Of a DNA stretch of 64,000 nt, positions 9,388-18,561 are shown piece by piece. The stretch lies in assembly GCA_035526505.1 (NCBI GenBank), contig DATLCF010000002.1, positions 186,001-250,000 of the forward strand. The letters run 5' to 3'. Both the position numbers and the translations under genes were made by a program. The notes beneath the pieces are model-generated. The model was not told the origin of the DNA, did not search any database, and saw only the letters and a list, made by a program, of their open reading frames with translations. The DNA comes from DATLCF01 sp035526505 (lineage in GTDB: Bacteria > Patescibacteriota > Saccharimonadia > Saccharimonadales > UBA4665). Each line of letters opens with the position of its first letter. The stretch's first letter is position 1.

Positions 9388-10641
9388 ATGGCAGATATGA
9401 CCTTAAGCGAAGAACTACAATGGCGTGGATTTGTAAACCAGTCCACTTTTAGCGACCTAACGGAATTGGACAAACAGCAATGGACGTTCTACCACGGCTT
9501 TGATGCATCGGCCAACAGCCAAACGGTGGGCAACCTGGCAGCCATGATGTTCGACAAGGTATTTATGCGTCACGGCCATAAGGCCATCTTGCTGGCCGGC
9601 GGCGCCACCAGCCTTATCGGCGACCCGGGCGGCAAAGACAGCGAACGGGTACTGCAAGACGAACAAACTATTGCTCACAACGTAGCGTGCGCAGAAGAAC
9701 AACTTAAAAAAGTATTTACCGGCTACGACTTTACACTGGTGAACAACCTGGACTGGACCAAAGACCTGCGTGTCATGGATTTCCTGCGCGATATTGGCAA
9801 ACACTTTAGTATGACACCCCTGGTACAGCGTGACTACATAGCCAAACGTTTGGGCGAGGGTGGGGCTGGTATTAGCTATACCGAATTCAGCTACACCCTG
9901 TTGCAGGGCATGGACTTTCTACATTTGTTCGACAAACACGGAGTTACGCTGCAATTGGGCGGTGCCGATCAATGGGGCAATTGCTTAAGCGGCGTTGATC
10001 TTATTCGCCGCACGCGGGGAAAAGAAGCGCACGTTATTACGCTGCCGCTTACTATCAACAAGGCAACAGGCAAAAAGTTCGGTAAAAGCGAAGAAGGCGC
10101 AGTCTGGCTGGATAGTGCAAAAACCACACCCTACAAATTCTATCAGTTTTGGCTGAATGCCGACGACGAAGGGGTAGAAGGATATCTCAAAATCTTTACC
10201 GAACTGGATAAGGCGAAGATTGACCAGGTTATGCACGATTTTAACCAAAACCGCGCCAGCCGTATTGCTCAAAAAACTCTAGCCTACGAAATAACAAAAT
10301 TGGTACATGGCCAAGACCAAGCAGAAAAGCAAGTACACATCGCCGAAGCCGTTACAGCCCAAAGCCTGGATAGCCTGAATGATGCCGAGGTCGCAACATT
10401 ACGCCGGGAAATTCCGCATGCCACCGCCGCGCCTGGTTCCACCATTGCCGATGTGCTAGTTGCCGCCGGCCTGGCCAGCTCCAAAACCGAAGCCCGCCGC
10501 TTTATTGCGGATAACGCCGTTTCTATTAATGGCCAAAAAACCGCCAAAGAACAGTTCGAGGACGGCGATTTCCATAATGGCAGATTACTGTTGCGCCGGG
10601 GCAAAGCATTTAAAGATTCCGCCCTGGTGGAACGCAGTTAG
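9388..10641 (+). CDS. tyrS: Tyrosyl-tRNA synthetase
   Basis: Charges tRNA-Tyr. The 417 residues show the class I Rossmann fold with the tyrosine-binding region YHGFDASANSQTVGN in place of the HIGH loop, GGADQWGN, and KFGKS as the KMSKS loop. A C-terminal S4-like RNA-binding domain lies at about 350-410. This is the TyrRS-1 type. No attenuator or T-box was found upstream, unlike trpS in this window. A second ATG at 9397 is possible; the first sits 12 bases after AGGAG. Confidence 0.97.
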   Translation: MADMTLSEELQWRGFVNQSTFSDLTELDKQQWTFYHGFDASANSQTVGNLAAMMFDKVFMRHGHKAILLAGGATSLIGDPGGKDSERVLQDEQTIAHNVACAEEQLKKVFTGYDFTLVNNLDWTKDLRVMDFLRDIGKHFSMTPLVQRDYIAKRLGEGGAGISYTEFSYTLLQGMDFLHLFDKHGVTLQLGGADQWGNCLSGVDLIRRTRGKEAHVITLPLTINKATGKKFGKSEEGAVWLDSAKTTPYKFYQFWLNADDEGVEGYLKIFTELDKAKIDQVMHDFNQNRASRIAQKTLAYEITKLVHGQDQAEKQVHIAEAVTAQSLDSLNDAEVATLRREIPHATAAPGSTIADVLVAAGLASSKTEARRFIADNAVSINGQKTAKEQFEDGDFHNGRLLLRRGKAFKDSALVERS

Positions 10642-10644
10642 TGC

Positions 10645-10650
10645 TATACT
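10645..10650 (+). promoter_or_regulatory. -10 box of a predicted leaderless transcript
   Basis: TATACT followed by 7 bases and the ATG at 10658. It begins 4 bases after the tyrS stop codon. Confidence 0.6.
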
Positions 10651-10657
10651 TTTCGTT

Positions 10658-11446
10658 ATGAAACAAGACACCAAGACCCCTGCCAAATCCAAACAAACCA
10701 AAAAAGCCGATCAGTACGACGACCCCAACTACAACTACCTGCATTACTGGAAAGGCCGCGATTACGAACACGCCGCCGAAGAAATGGCCATTCGCCGGCT
10801 GCTAAAAGGCAAACATTTTAAGCATGCCGTAGATGTGGGCGGCGGCTATGGCCGGTTATGTATACTGCTGGAAAAATACGCCGATACAGTTACCTTGGCC
10901 GAACCCAGTCAGCAACAGCTGGACATTGCCAAAGAATTCTTAAAAGACCATCCGCAAGTTGACCGCCAGCTGTTGCAAGCTGCCGACCTGAAGTTCAAAG
11001 ACGGCGCTATCGATCTGCTCACCATGGTGCGTGTCATGCACCATTTGCCTGATCCTTCGCCGGAATTTGCCGAAATTGCCCGCGTACTGGCACCAAACGG
11101 CTGGGCCATTATCGAGGTTGCCAACTATGCCCATGCCCGCAATCGTATACGGCACTTGCTAAAAGGCAAAAAATTACCTGTCGAGCCGGTAGACATTCGT
11201 TCGGCCAAAAACCGCACCGAAAGTGAAATTCCATTTGTAAATCACAACCCGCACACTGTTATCAAGCAGCTGGCCCACGCCGGTCTCAAGGTAGATCGTA
11301 TTTTGTCTGTATCTAATCTGCGCAGCCCGGGTTTGAAAAAAATGATGCCCAAGAACGTCATGCTGGCTATTGAGGGCATTTTGCAACCCACTATGGCCAA
11401 CAGTTTTTTCGGTCCCAGCGTGTTTTTCTTAGTACGCAAAGGGTGA
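10658..11446 (+). CDS. Class I SAM-dependent methyltransferase
   Basis: 262 residues. Motif I VDVGGGYGRL near 57-66 binds S-adenosylmethionine, an acidic residue follows in TLAEPS, and the MVRVMHHLPDP and VLAPNGWAIIEV segments fit the Methyltransf_11 fold. The N-terminus carries an HYWKGRDYE segment often seen in glycan- or lipid-associated methyltransferases, but the substrate cannot be read from the sequence. The start at 10658 was chosen because the leaderless -10 box points to it and the longer frame would overlap tyrS by about 180 bases. Confidence 0.85.
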   Translation: MKQDTKTPAKSKQTKKADQYDDPNYNYLHYWKGRDYEHAAEEMAIRRLLKGKHFKHAVDVGGGYGRLCILLEKYADTVTLAEPSQQQLDIAKEFLKDHPQVDRQLLQAADLKFKDGAIDLLTMVRVMHHLPDPSPEFAEIARVLAPNGWAIIEVANYAHARNRIRHLLKGKKLPVEPVDIRSAKNRTESEIPFVNHNPHTVIKQLAHAGLKVDRILSVSNLRSPGLKKMMPKNVMLAIEGILQPTMANSFFGPSVFFLVRKG

Positions 11447-11452
11447 TATCAT
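11447..11452 (+). promoter_or_regulatory. -10 box of a predicted leaderless transcript
   Basis: TATCAT followed by 7 bases and the ATG at 11460; no Shine-Dalgarno sequence. Confidence 0.55.
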
Positions 11453-11459
11453 AAGCGGC

Positions 11460-11678
11460 ATGAAAGACGACCACATAGTAATTCTGCTAAACCGCATCGA
11501 GGACAAGCTCCAACGCTTTGCCGAAGCTATGGGCGACGTGCCTGCAAAAATAACAAAGGTCGAAGAACGGCTCGACACCATAGAAAATAACGTTAAGGCC
11601 ATAAAGGGAATCGCCCGAATGCACAGCAAGGAGCTTGACGGTCACGAGGAGCGTCTGACCACGCTCGAAACTGCCTAA
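11460..11678 (+). CDS. Small coiled-coil protein of unknown function
   Basis: 72 residues, nearly all predicted helix with heptad spacing of Ile, Leu and Val (for example VEERLDTIENNVKAIKGI). There is no signal peptide or membrane segment. Its stop lies 5 bases before recG. Small coiled-coil proteins of this form are common and give no function. The leaderless-type promoter and the tight spacing to recG support it as a real gene. Confidence 0.65.
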   Translation: MKDDHIVILLNRIEDKLQRFAEAMGDVPAKITKVEERLDTIENNVKAIKGIARMHSKELDGHEERLTTLETA

Positions 11679-11683
11679 GGCGC

Positions 11684-13720
11684 ATGACACATGCACATCC
11701 GCTCACAACGGTAAAAGGTGTTGGCAGTGAAGTTGCCAAAAAGTTTGCCATACTTGGCGTGCATACTATAGGGGATTTGGTCGAAAACTTTCCACGGCGC
11801 TACGATGATTATTCGCAGGTGGCAACTATTAAAACACTGCGTCCCGGCCCAGTGACCATCCAAGCCGTGATTAAACAAGCCAAAGGCCGCTACGTACGCC
11901 GTGGTATGCATATTACCGAGGCCGTGGCCAGTGACGACACCGACAGTGTGCGGCTTATTTGGTTTAACCAACCGTACCGCGAAACTGCGCTCAAACCCAA
12001 CCAGCCCTATTATATATCTGGTACTTACGAACTCAGCCACCAGCGATTTGCCATCCAGAATCCGAGCATCGAGCTAGTCAGCGACTTCCCAGTCAATACT
12101 GCGCGCATTGTGCCCATATACCGTGAGACAAAGGGGCTTACCAGCAACCAAATACGCCGGACAGTAAGCCAAGCACTGCCGCTCATCCGCCAAAGCGCAG
12201 AAACATTGCCGCAATGGCTTATAGCCCAAGAAAAACTTATTAGCCGGGCCCAAGCATTAGAAACTATGCACTTTCCGCCCGACAGCAAGGCACTGGATGC
12301 AGCCAAAAAACGACTGGGCTTTGAAGAAGTTTTCCAGCTAACCTTGGCCGCACTGCTTAACAAATACGAGCTACTGCGTGATACCGCGCTGAATATCCCA
12401 TTTGACGAACAGTTGGCCAAACAGTTTGTTGCCCACTTGCCGTTCACCCTAACTGATGCTCAGCGCAAGGTGGTGTGGCATATTTACCAGGACATGCAAA
12501 AAACCCAGCCCATGAACCGGTTGGTGGAGGGCGATGTGGGCTCGGGCAAAACCGTGGTAGCCACCATGGCAGCAGTCATGGCAATGGCCGAGGGTTACCA
12601 AGTCGCGCTCATGGCTCCCACCGAATTGCTGGCCCGCCAGCATGCCGACACCGTATATAATTTGCTAGAGCCGCTCGGCTTCCATAAGAAAGTTGCCCTG
12701 CTGGTGGGCGGCATGAAGACTAAAGAAAAAGATGCTGCCCGCGCGCATATTGCCAGCGGCGAAGCCCAGTTTGTGATTGGCACGCATGCAGTTATCCAAG
12801 AAAAAGTGGACATGCACAAGCTAGGGCTAGTCGTGGTGGACGAACAACACCGTTTTGGCGTCGAGCAGCGCAAAAAGCTCATGGCCAAAGCCGGCCATAT
12901 GCCACACTTACTGAGCCTAACCGCCACGCCCATCCCGCGCTCGCTGGCACTGACGCTGTACGGTGAACTGGACGTATCAATCATCGACATTAAGCCGGCC
13001 GGGCGCAAACCCATCATTACCGAAATTTGCTCGCCCAATTCGCGCAAGCAGTTGTACGAAAAATTGGAGGCCGAGCTGAATAGCGGCCGACAAATGTTCG
13101 TGGTCTGCCCCCTCATTACCGATTCCGCGGTTTCCAAAGCCAACTCGGCCGAAAGCGTATACGAGGCATTTAGTAAGCGCGACTTTAAACACCGCCGCGT
13201 GGGCCTACTGCACGGCAAGCTCAAGGCAGCCGAAAAAAACGACATTATGGAGCAATTCGTGCAGCACAAGCTGGATATTTTGGTATCCACCACAGTCATC
13301 GAGGTAGGCGTGGATGTGCCCAATGCCAGCACTATGCTTATCGAAGCAGCCGAACGTTTTGGCCTAAGCCAAATTCACCAGCTGCGCGGCCGCGTAGGGC
13401 GGGGCAGTGCGCAGGGGTACTGCTACCTTATGATGAGTGACTCCAAGGCACCGCCCAAACGGCTACAGGCACTAGAACGCAGTAGCGACGGCTTCAAATT
13501 GGCCGAATTAGATCTGGAACTTCGCGGTCCAGGCGCTATTTACGGCACCATGCAGCACGGTGCCCTTGACCTCCGCGTAGCCAAATTAACAGATATGCAT
13601 TTAATTGCCAGCGCGCGCAAAGCAGCCCAAATGTTTATAGATAAGCACGATAATCTGCTACAATATCCCCAACTGAACGAACATGTTACCCGGCTCCGTG
13701 CCGTTACTAATTTGAATTAG
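11684..13720 (+). CDS. recG: ATP-dependent DNA helicase RecG
   Basis: Remodels stalled replication forks and Holliday junctions. The 678 residues contain an N-terminal OB-fold wedge domain, Walker A GDVGSGKT near 283-290, the DEQH box in VVVDEQHRFG near 385, SLTATPIPRS (motif III), VSTTVIEVGVDVPNA and QLRGRVGRG (motif VI). Order and length are typical. The start follows the small coiled-coil gene by 5 bases with a weak ribosome binding site. Confidence 0.97.
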   Translation: MTHAHPLTTVKGVGSEVAKKFAILGVHTIGDLVENFPRRYDDYSQVATIKTLRPGPVTIQAVIKQAKGRYVRRGMHITEAVASDDTDSVRLIWFNQPYRETALKPNQPYYISGTYELSHQRFAIQNPSIELVSDFPVNTARIVPIYRETKGLTSNQIRRTVSQALPLIRQSAETLPQWLIAQEKLISRAQALETMHFPPDSKALDAAKKRLGFEEVFQLTLAALLNKYELLRDTALNIPFDEQLAKQFVAHLPFTLTDAQRKVVWHIYQDMQKTQPMNRLVEGDVGSGKTVVATMAAVMAMAEGYQVALMAPTELLARQHADTVYNLLEPLGFHKKVALLVGGMKTKEKDAARAHIASGEAQFVIGTHAVIQEKVDMHKLGLVVVDEQHRFGVEQRKKLMAKAGHMPHLLSLTATPIPRSLALTLYGELDVSIIDIKPAGRKPIITEICSPNSRKQLYEKLEAELNSGRQMFVVCPLITDSAVSKANSAESVYEAFSKRDFKHRRVGLLHGKLKAAEKNDIMEQFVQHKLDILVSTTVIEVGVDVPNASTMLIEAAERFGLSQIHQLRGRVGRGSAQGYCYLMMSDSKAPPKRLQALERSSDGFKLAELDLELRGPGAIYGTMQHGALDLRVAKLTDMHLIASARKAAQMFIDKHDNLLQYPQLNEHVTRLRAVTNLN

Positions 13721-13727
13721 ATTTTTT

Positions 13728-14552
13728 ATGTATTCAGGGACAACACTTACTCCGCTATCCGGCCGTGTAGCCGGGGCGCACCAAAAAATCGACCGCCTTG
13801 CTCGATCTTCGTTAAGCAGCATGCTTAAAAATAATCGTTGTTTTCCCTCTGCTAAAGCTATTTTGCATTTTGAGGGGGTGAACGGGCCCGATGCCATAAA
13901 GCGTAAAAGCCCTGCCAAGAACGAGCCCTGGCATTACTACGCACCTTTCGACGAAGCCGACAATCAGCTTGTCGAACTTATTAGTGACCACTACAAGCGT
14001 CTGGTTCGCGCGCTTGCCAACCAGGATGACGTACGGGCCGCGTTTGAGTCCGCCTGGCTGGCACATGCTTTGGTGGATGGCCTGACGCCCGCCCACCACT
14101 ATCCATACGAAGAAAAATTATCTGAGCTACGGGGTGGCGAAGGGCTGGCAAGCCGTACAACGCTTAAGGGGAAAATTCTTATGCCAGGTAAAACACGACG
14201 TCAGCAAGTGCATAACAACTGGAAAATGTGGGGACCGCGCGGTTTGTTAACGGCGCATGGGCTTTTCGAATGGGGCATTGCCGCCATCCTTATACCGGTC
14301 AAAAACACTCATAAACGAATTGTGCTGACCGATCATGACCTTGCCGAGTTGCATGAGCACAATGTAGCCGAACTTTTTCGCCGTAAAGCCAAAGAAATAG
14401 CGGCGCTGGGTATGTACGACCGATACATGAAATACGGCTGGACACCACAACTTGCCCGGCAAGTCCGGCGCCAACTTGCGCCAACAATAGTCAAAATGGT
14501 TACCTTGGCCTGGTATGCGGCAGCCCTGGAAGCGGGGATTGCTAAAGCATGA
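13728..14552 (+). CDS. Zinc-dependent phospholipase C-like protein
   Basis: 274 residues, predicted mostly helical. The pattern GAHQKIDRLAR, HFEGVNGPDA, EPWHYYAP and AWLAHALVDGLTPAHHYPYEE resembles the zinc-dependent phospholipase C fold (PF00882 type), where spaced His and Asp residues bind three metals. No clear signal peptide is seen, so it may act inside the cell or leave by another route. The gene is followed by rsmD with an ATGA overlap, suggesting co-translation, though the functional link is unclear. Family assignment is from motif memory and is moderate. Confidence 0.55.
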   Translation: MYSGTTLTPLSGRVAGAHQKIDRLARSSLSSMLKNNRCFPSAKAILHFEGVNGPDAIKRKSPAKNEPWHYYAPFDEADNQLVELISDHYKRLVRALANQDDVRAAFESAWLAHALVDGLTPAHHYPYEEKLSELRGGEGLASRTTLKGKILMPGKTRRQQVHNNWKMWGPRGLLTAHGLFEWGIAAILIPVKNTHKRIVLTDHDLAELHEHNVAELFRRKAKEIAALGMYDRYMKYGWTPQLARQVRRQLAPTIVKMVTLAWYAAALEAGIAKA

Positions 14553-15082
14553 GAGTAATTGCCGGCACACTTGGCGGGCGCTTGTTTGACAGCCCCCATG
14601 GTCACCGCACGCACCCCATGAGCGACAAAGTCCGTGGCGCCTTGTTTAACATATTGGGGGATCTGGATGATCTACATGTGCTTGATGCCTTTGCCGGCAG
14701 CGGCGCGCTCAGTTTCGAAGCTATCAGCCGCGGCGCGACATCGGCCATCGCAATCGAATCTGATCGTCAAGCCCAACAGACTATTGCCGAAAATATCCGT
14801 GCGCTTCAGCTCGGCAACAGCATCAAACTTATCAAAGCATCAGCTAATGCCTGGTTGCAAACCAACCCCGACGCCACATTTGATATTGTGTTGTGTGATC
14901 CGCCCTACGACGACCTACAGCCAACCCTGCTTGCCAAACTAGCACAGCGCATCGCGCCTACCGGCATTCTTGCCCTTTCATGGCCCGGGGCTATTGATCT
15001 GCCCGCATTTGATGGCCTTACCCAAGTAGAGCAACGTTCGTACGGTGACGCCCAGCTGGTATTTTTCCACCGAATTTCGTAA
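14549..15082 (+). CDS. rsmD: 16S rRNA (guanine-966-N2)-methyltransferase RsmD
   Basis: 177 residues. The N-terminus MRVIAGTLGGRL and the segment TxPMSDKVRGALFNIL are diagnostic for RsmD. Motif I is DAFAGSGALSFEA and the catalytic motif is DPPY near 117. It modifies G966 of 16S rRNA in the small subunit. It overlaps the upstream gene by ATGA and ends 19 bases before tRNA-Leu. Confidence 0.95.
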   Translation: MRVIAGTLGGRLFDSPHGHRTHPMSDKVRGALFNILGDLDDLHVLDAFAGSGALSFEAISRGATSAIAIESDRQAQQTIAENIRALQLGNSIKLIKASANAWLQTNPDATFDIVLCDPPYDDLQPTLLAKLAQRIAPTGILALSWPGAIDLPAFDGLTQVEQRSYGDAQLVFFHRIS

Positions 15083-15101
15083 AATAACCCAGTAACCCTT
15101 C

Positions 15102-15186
15102 GGGCGAGTGGTGGAATTGGTAGACACGCATGCCTTAGGAGCATGTACCGCAAGGTGTGGAGGTTCAAGTCCTCTCTCGCCCACCA
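15102..15186 (+). tRNA. tRNA-Leu (anticodon UAG)
   Basis: The acceptor stem GGGCGAG pairs with CTCGCCC, followed by discriminator A and an encoded CCA. The anticodon loop CTTAGGA inside the stem CATGC/GCATG gives UAG, reading CUA and related Leu codons. A long variable arm marks a class II tRNA, and the T arm has GGTTCAAGTCC. The D arm GGTGGAATTGGTAGACAC is typical of Leu. Confidence 0.96.
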
Positions 15187-15225
15187 ACATAAAAATACCA
15201 GGTAGTGTCCTGGTATTTTTATGTT
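15186..15225 (+). terminator. Intrinsic terminator after tRNA-Leu
   Basis: A perfect 17-bp stem (15186-15202 with 15209-15225) with a 6-base loop. The A/T-rich outer half supplies the T run on either strand. Confidence 0.85.
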
Positions 15226-15226
15226 G

Positions 15227-15481
15227 ATCTATCGGAATGACTTGAACCGGTAGACCGAAGCTGCTGGGGTAATTGCTTGGCCGCCAAACAAAATCCGGCA
15301 TCAGCCGGTTTTTTTGTTTAAAACAGTCCGCCGAAGGCCCAATCTGTAGCCAAAATCACCTCAATTCACCTCTGTTATAATATCATATAATATAGAATTT
15401 TGCGCGTTGACACACCCTCACCAAATTCTATAGGCTAAGTATGTTACTAAAACATAAGCGTACACGCAGCAAAGGGTGGGA
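15227..15481. other. Intergenic region between tRNA-Leu and the DUF4082 gene
   Basis: About 250 bases without a gene. It holds a second terminator-like hairpin (CCGGC-ATCA-GCCGG plus seven T, about 15292-15312), an AT-rich stretch with two TATAAT-like boxes near 15376-15393, the promoter of the next gene, and a small inverted repeat TATGTT-ACTAA-AACATA at about 15440-15456 within its leader. Confidence 0.6.
15407..15436 (+). promoter_or_regulatory. Promoter of the DUF4082 surface protein gene
   Basis: Consensus TTGACA at 15407-15412 with TATAGG at 15429-15434 (16-base spacer) or TAGGCT at 15431-15436 (18-base spacer). The leader is about 40 bases with AAAGGGTGGG as ribosome binding site. Confidence 0.65.
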
Positions 15482-16879
15482 ATGAAAAAATATAAAATAC
15501 GACAAGCCATAACAGCAGTTATGGCCCTAGGCCTAACGGCGGCAATTCCGCTTGGCACAGCCGGCGCAGTATCAAGCTGCCCGTTCGACCTCATGGGATC
15601 GTTAACCCCATACGAAACAAACTTTAACGACTCAGGCCCAGTAAATATCGGGGTTAAGTTTAATGTCCGCACTGCGCCAAGCGTATCCGGCGTTAAGTTC
15701 TACAAGGGTGTTGACAACACCGGCACGCACACTGCATATTTGCGCGACATCACCGCCAGCAGCACATTGGCTTCACAAACATTCAGCAGCGAAACAAGCT
15801 CTGGCTGGCAAGAAGTCAACTTTAGCAGCTCAGTAGCCGTAGACCCAACGCACGATTACATGGTATGGGTATCTATGCCAAACGGCCATTATGCCGTAGA
15901 CACTGGTAGCAATGGCACGCACAGCTTTGTCTTTGAGGGCATGGGCAACAGCGAAGATGTGTCCTACATCGGCTCAGGCAGTAGCTCAGTTTACACCTAC
16001 AGCTCTACCGCAAGCGATGTACCTAGCAACACATCTAACTCCAACTACTGGGTAACACCGGTTGTAGACGACGCTACCAACCCCAGTGCCAACAGCAGCA
16101 TGAGCGGTACGGACGAAACCGAAGGGCCAAACCTTAGCTGGACCCGCGGTTACGACACCAACAGTGCTACTTCTAGCGCTAACCCCATCAAAAACACCGT
16201 CAGCCGCAATGGTAACGAAGAAGGAACCACCATTGTTGGCGTCCAAGCCGGGGGTGGCAGTTCGTTTGTAGACCCAACAGCACGACCAGGTATTAACTAC
16301 ACCTACATCACTCAAAACAAAGATGCTTGTGGCCGTAACTCCAGCACCGCTTCTACGCAAGTAGCCACTGCCTCGGAAACGCTAGAAAACATCTTTACCA
16401 CTAACCCAAGTACCGTGGACACCGGCCAAACCGATCCCGTAACTGTGGGCATGCGCTGGAACACCACCAGTGCCGGCGATGTATGGGGCGTACGCTTCTA
16501 CCGCTCTGGCGCCTATGTACCTACCAGTGGTCAATTTAAGGTAGGCTTGTGGGACAATAATGGTGACTTGCTGGCCAGCCGCGAGGTACCATTTGGCTAC
16601 AACGGTTTGGGCTGGACTGATGTCCGCTTTGAGGAACCGGTAAGTGTTAGCGCCAACCACGACTATGTAGTAGGCTACTACTCGCCCAATGGCCGCGAAG
16701 TATACACCCAGCACGGACTCGACAGCCAGGCGCACCACATGGGTAACACCCTGTACGCACCTGCTGACGACACCGGCACACCAAACGGTGTATACAGCAC
16801 CAGCAGTACCTTCAGTTTCCCCAGCTCTCGCTCGGCAACTGCAGACTGGTATGGTGTGGATGTAAACTTCCTTCCGTAA
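15482..16879 (+). CDS. Secreted protein with two DUF4082 domains
   Basis: 465 residues. A signal peptide (about 1-28, KKYKIRQAITAVMALGLTAA ... GTAGAVS) sends it out of the cytoplasm. Two related beta-sandwich units, about 32-145 and 300-435, each show the DUF4082 pattern: VGVKFNVR or VGMRWNTT, VxGVRFYR, GWxxVxFxxPVxVxxxHDYVVxY. The middle is Thr/Ser/Asn-rich. DUF4082 units usually sit in large extracellular carbohydrate- or surface-binding proteins. No sortase motif or lipobox is visible, so it is probably released or held by unknown means. The ATG at 15482 is preferred over an upstream GTG because of the ribosome binding site. Confidence 0.8.
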   Translation: MKKYKIRQAITAVMALGLTAAIPLGTAGAVSSCPFDLMGSLTPYETNFNDSGPVNIGVKFNVRTAPSVSGVKFYKGVDNTGTHTAYLRDITASSTLASQTFSSETSSGWQEVNFSSSVAVDPTHDYMVWVSMPNGHYAVDTGSNGTHSFVFEGMGNSEDVSYIGSGSSSVYTYSSTASDVPSNTSNSNYWVTPVVDDATNPSANSSMSGTDETEGPNLSWTRGYDTNSATSSANPIKNTVSRNGNEEGTTIVGVQAGGGSSFVDPTARPGINYTYITQNKDACGRNSSTASTQVATASETLENIFTTNPSTVDTGQTDPVTVGMRWNTTSAGDVWGVRFYRSGAYVPTSGQFKVGLWDNNGDLLASREVPFGYNGLGWTDVRFEEPVSVSANHDYVVGYYSPNGREVYTQHGLDSQAHHMGNTLYAPADDTGTPNGVYSTSSTFSFPSSRSATADWYGVDVNFLP

Positions 16880-16904
16880 CCCGGAATAGTTACATCAACC
16901 CTGA

Positions 16905-16938
16905 CAGCACCCTGTATATTCGCAGGGTGCTGTTGTTT
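16905..16938 (+). terminator. Intrinsic terminator after the DUF4082 gene
   Basis: CAGCACCCTG / CAGGGTGCTG, a 10-bp stem with an 8-base loop followed by TTGTTT. Confidence 0.85.
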
Positions 16939-16940
16939 GG

Positions 16941-16946
16941 TATGCT
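16941..16946 (+). promoter_or_regulatory. -10 box of a predicted leaderless transcript
   Basis: TATGCT followed by 7 bases and the ATG at 16954. It lies immediately after the terminator tail. Confidence 0.55.
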
Positions 16947-16953
16947 AGTAGTA

Positions 16954-17538
16954 ATGGCACAACACCACATCATCTACGTTCCGGGCCTGAGCGATAGCCG
17001 TGCGGATGGGCAAGGCTTGGCAACCAAAGCCTGGGTGCTCTATGGAGTCAAAGGCCACTGTTTGCGTATGCACTGGGCAGATGGCGAACCTTTTGCGCCT
17101 AAGCTACAAAGATTGCTGGATACAATTGACGAACTCGCCGCCGCAGGCCATACCGTTTCGCTCGTGGGCGCGAGCGCTGGGGCAAGCGCAGTACTGCAGG
17201 CGTTTGCCGCTCGTAAAGATACTGTTGCGGGGGTGGTATGCATCTGCGGCAAAATTCAGCATCCAGAAACTGTCAGGGATGCCGTATACGCCGAAAACCC
17301 AGCCTTTATGCAGGCCATGAAGCGGCTATCGACATCTTTGCACAGCATATTGCCCGCCGACCGAGCGCGCATATTGTCTATCCACCCGCGGGCTGACAAC
17401 AGCGTGCCGCCGGAGGACACTATCATTGAGGGCGCGGTTGAAAAAACCATTCCAACCAGCGGTCACGCCCGCAGTATTTTTTACGCGTTAACTGTCGGTG
17501 CACCCACCGTCGTTGGTTTTTTAAAAGCCCGGGGCTAA
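16954..17538 (+). CDS. Small alpha/beta hydrolase-fold protein
   Basis: 194 residues. The N-terminus HHIIYVPGLSD is a strand and oxyanion turn; the nucleophile elbow is GASAG near 71-75; a probable acid lies in HPRADNSVPP and the His in SGHARSI. Together these give a Ser-Asp-His triad in hydrolase order. No signal peptide is seen. The substrate is unknown. The start at 16954 was chosen over 16927 because the -10 box points to it and the upstream start lies inside the terminator. Confidence 0.75.
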   Translation: MAQHHIIYVPGLSDSRADGQGLATKAWVLYGVKGHCLRMHWADGEPFAPKLQRLLDTIDELAAAGHTVSLVGASAGASAVLQAFAARKDTVAGVVCICGKIQHPETVRDAVYAENPAFMQAMKRLSTSLHSILPADRARILSIHPRADNSVPPEDTIIEGAVEKTIPTSGHARSIFYALTVGAPTVVGFLKARG

Positions 17539-17542
17539 GAGG

Positions 17543-18511
17543 CTACTTAATCGGACAAACCTTTTTGTAGTCGGCAAAGCTCCAGGTATTCAGGAATGTA
17601 AGCGCATACTTGCGGCCGTTTTCGTACAACTGTTGTTGCTGCGCTGGTTTGATGTCAAAGTCGGTGCCTTTAATGCGCATGGTGTCTACAAAAATGGTAC
17701 GCATATTGGTACAGGGGTCATCCAGGTGCATCTGGTCGTGGGCGCTCATGGCGGTCGAGACAATAGCCTGGACAAAATCGATGGGCGAACTGACCGGGTT
17801 GGCATCAGTATTGGCGTCCTCCTTGGCCGACAGCTTAATGCCAAACGTGGGCCATTGGGCAGTGTTGTCAAAACTATCTACCGGGAAGTTAGATAGCACA
17901 CCACCGTCCACCAAATAGCGGCCAGCCAACTGCACCGGCTCAAAAAAGAAGGGGATAGACATACTGGCGCGCACGGCATCGGCCACCAGCTGCGTATCCG
18001 GGTCCAGTCCGTAAACATGATAGTCCCAGGGCAGACGTACCAACCGGCCACGGCTGATGTCCGACACCACTACCATCAATTTATAACGCTGTTGGGGCGG
18101 CAAATCTTTGGCCCACGGCTCTTCCAAACGTAAATCGGCAAAGGTGCGCACGCCCAAGGCTTCCAATTGCTGCGCAAGCCAATTACGTAAATAGTTACCC
18201 TCGTAAATGCCTTTTTCAAACACCAGCGAGGCCATTTTGCCGGGCAGGCCCAGTTTGTCCAGCAGCCCTTCATCACGGAAAGCCTTGTAATCTATCTGTT
18301 TCATGGTGGTCGCCATTTGCTCGGGCGACATACCAGCGGCCACTAGCGAACCCACAATTGCCCCGGCGCTAGTACCGGCTACCCGCTGGAATTGATAGCC
18401 TTTTTCGGCCAGCACCTGCACCGCGCCCACCAGCCCAATACCTTTTACCCCACCACCTTCCAGCACCAGATCACATTGCTTGTCCGTTGTCCCCGCCATA
18501 ATTACTTGCAT
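17543..18511 (-). CDS. Patatin-like phospholipase
   Basis: 322 residues. The glycine-rich oxyanion motif EGGGVKGIGLVGA, the nucleophile motif GTSAG with Ser48, and the catalytic Asp in DGGVLSNFP define the patatin fold with a Ser-Asp dyad. No signal peptide is visible. It should hydrolyse acyl esters of lipids; the specific lipid is unknown. It is convergent with the alpha/beta hydrolase, 4 bases apart. A start at 18499 (MAGTTDK) is an alternative. Confidence 0.9.
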   Translation of the reverse strand: MQVIMAGTTDKQCDLVLEGGGVKGIGLVGAVQVLAEKGYQFQRVAGTSAGAIVGSLVAAGMSPEQMATTMKQIDYKAFRDEGLLDKLGLPGKMASLVFEKGIYEGNYLRNWLAQQLEALGVRTFADLRLEEPWAKDLPPQQRYKLMVVVSDISRGRLVRLPWDYHVYGLDPDTQLVADAVRASMSIPFFFEPVQLAGRYLVDGGVLSNFPVDSFDNTAQWPTFGIKLSAKEDANTDANPVSSPIDFVQAIVSTAMSAHDQMHLDDPCTNMRTIFVDTMRIKGTDFDIKPAQQQQLYENGRKYALTFLNTWSFADYKKVCPIK

Positions 18512-18561
18512 TGTAGCGCAGGTTTTAATGCGAGACTACTTGCATTTTTACATTTCATGGG

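Noticed and set aside
9366..9400. Leader peptide before tyrS
   Set aside because: The ATG at 9366 runs into tyrS in another frame, has no Tyr run and no terminator or alternative hairpin follows.
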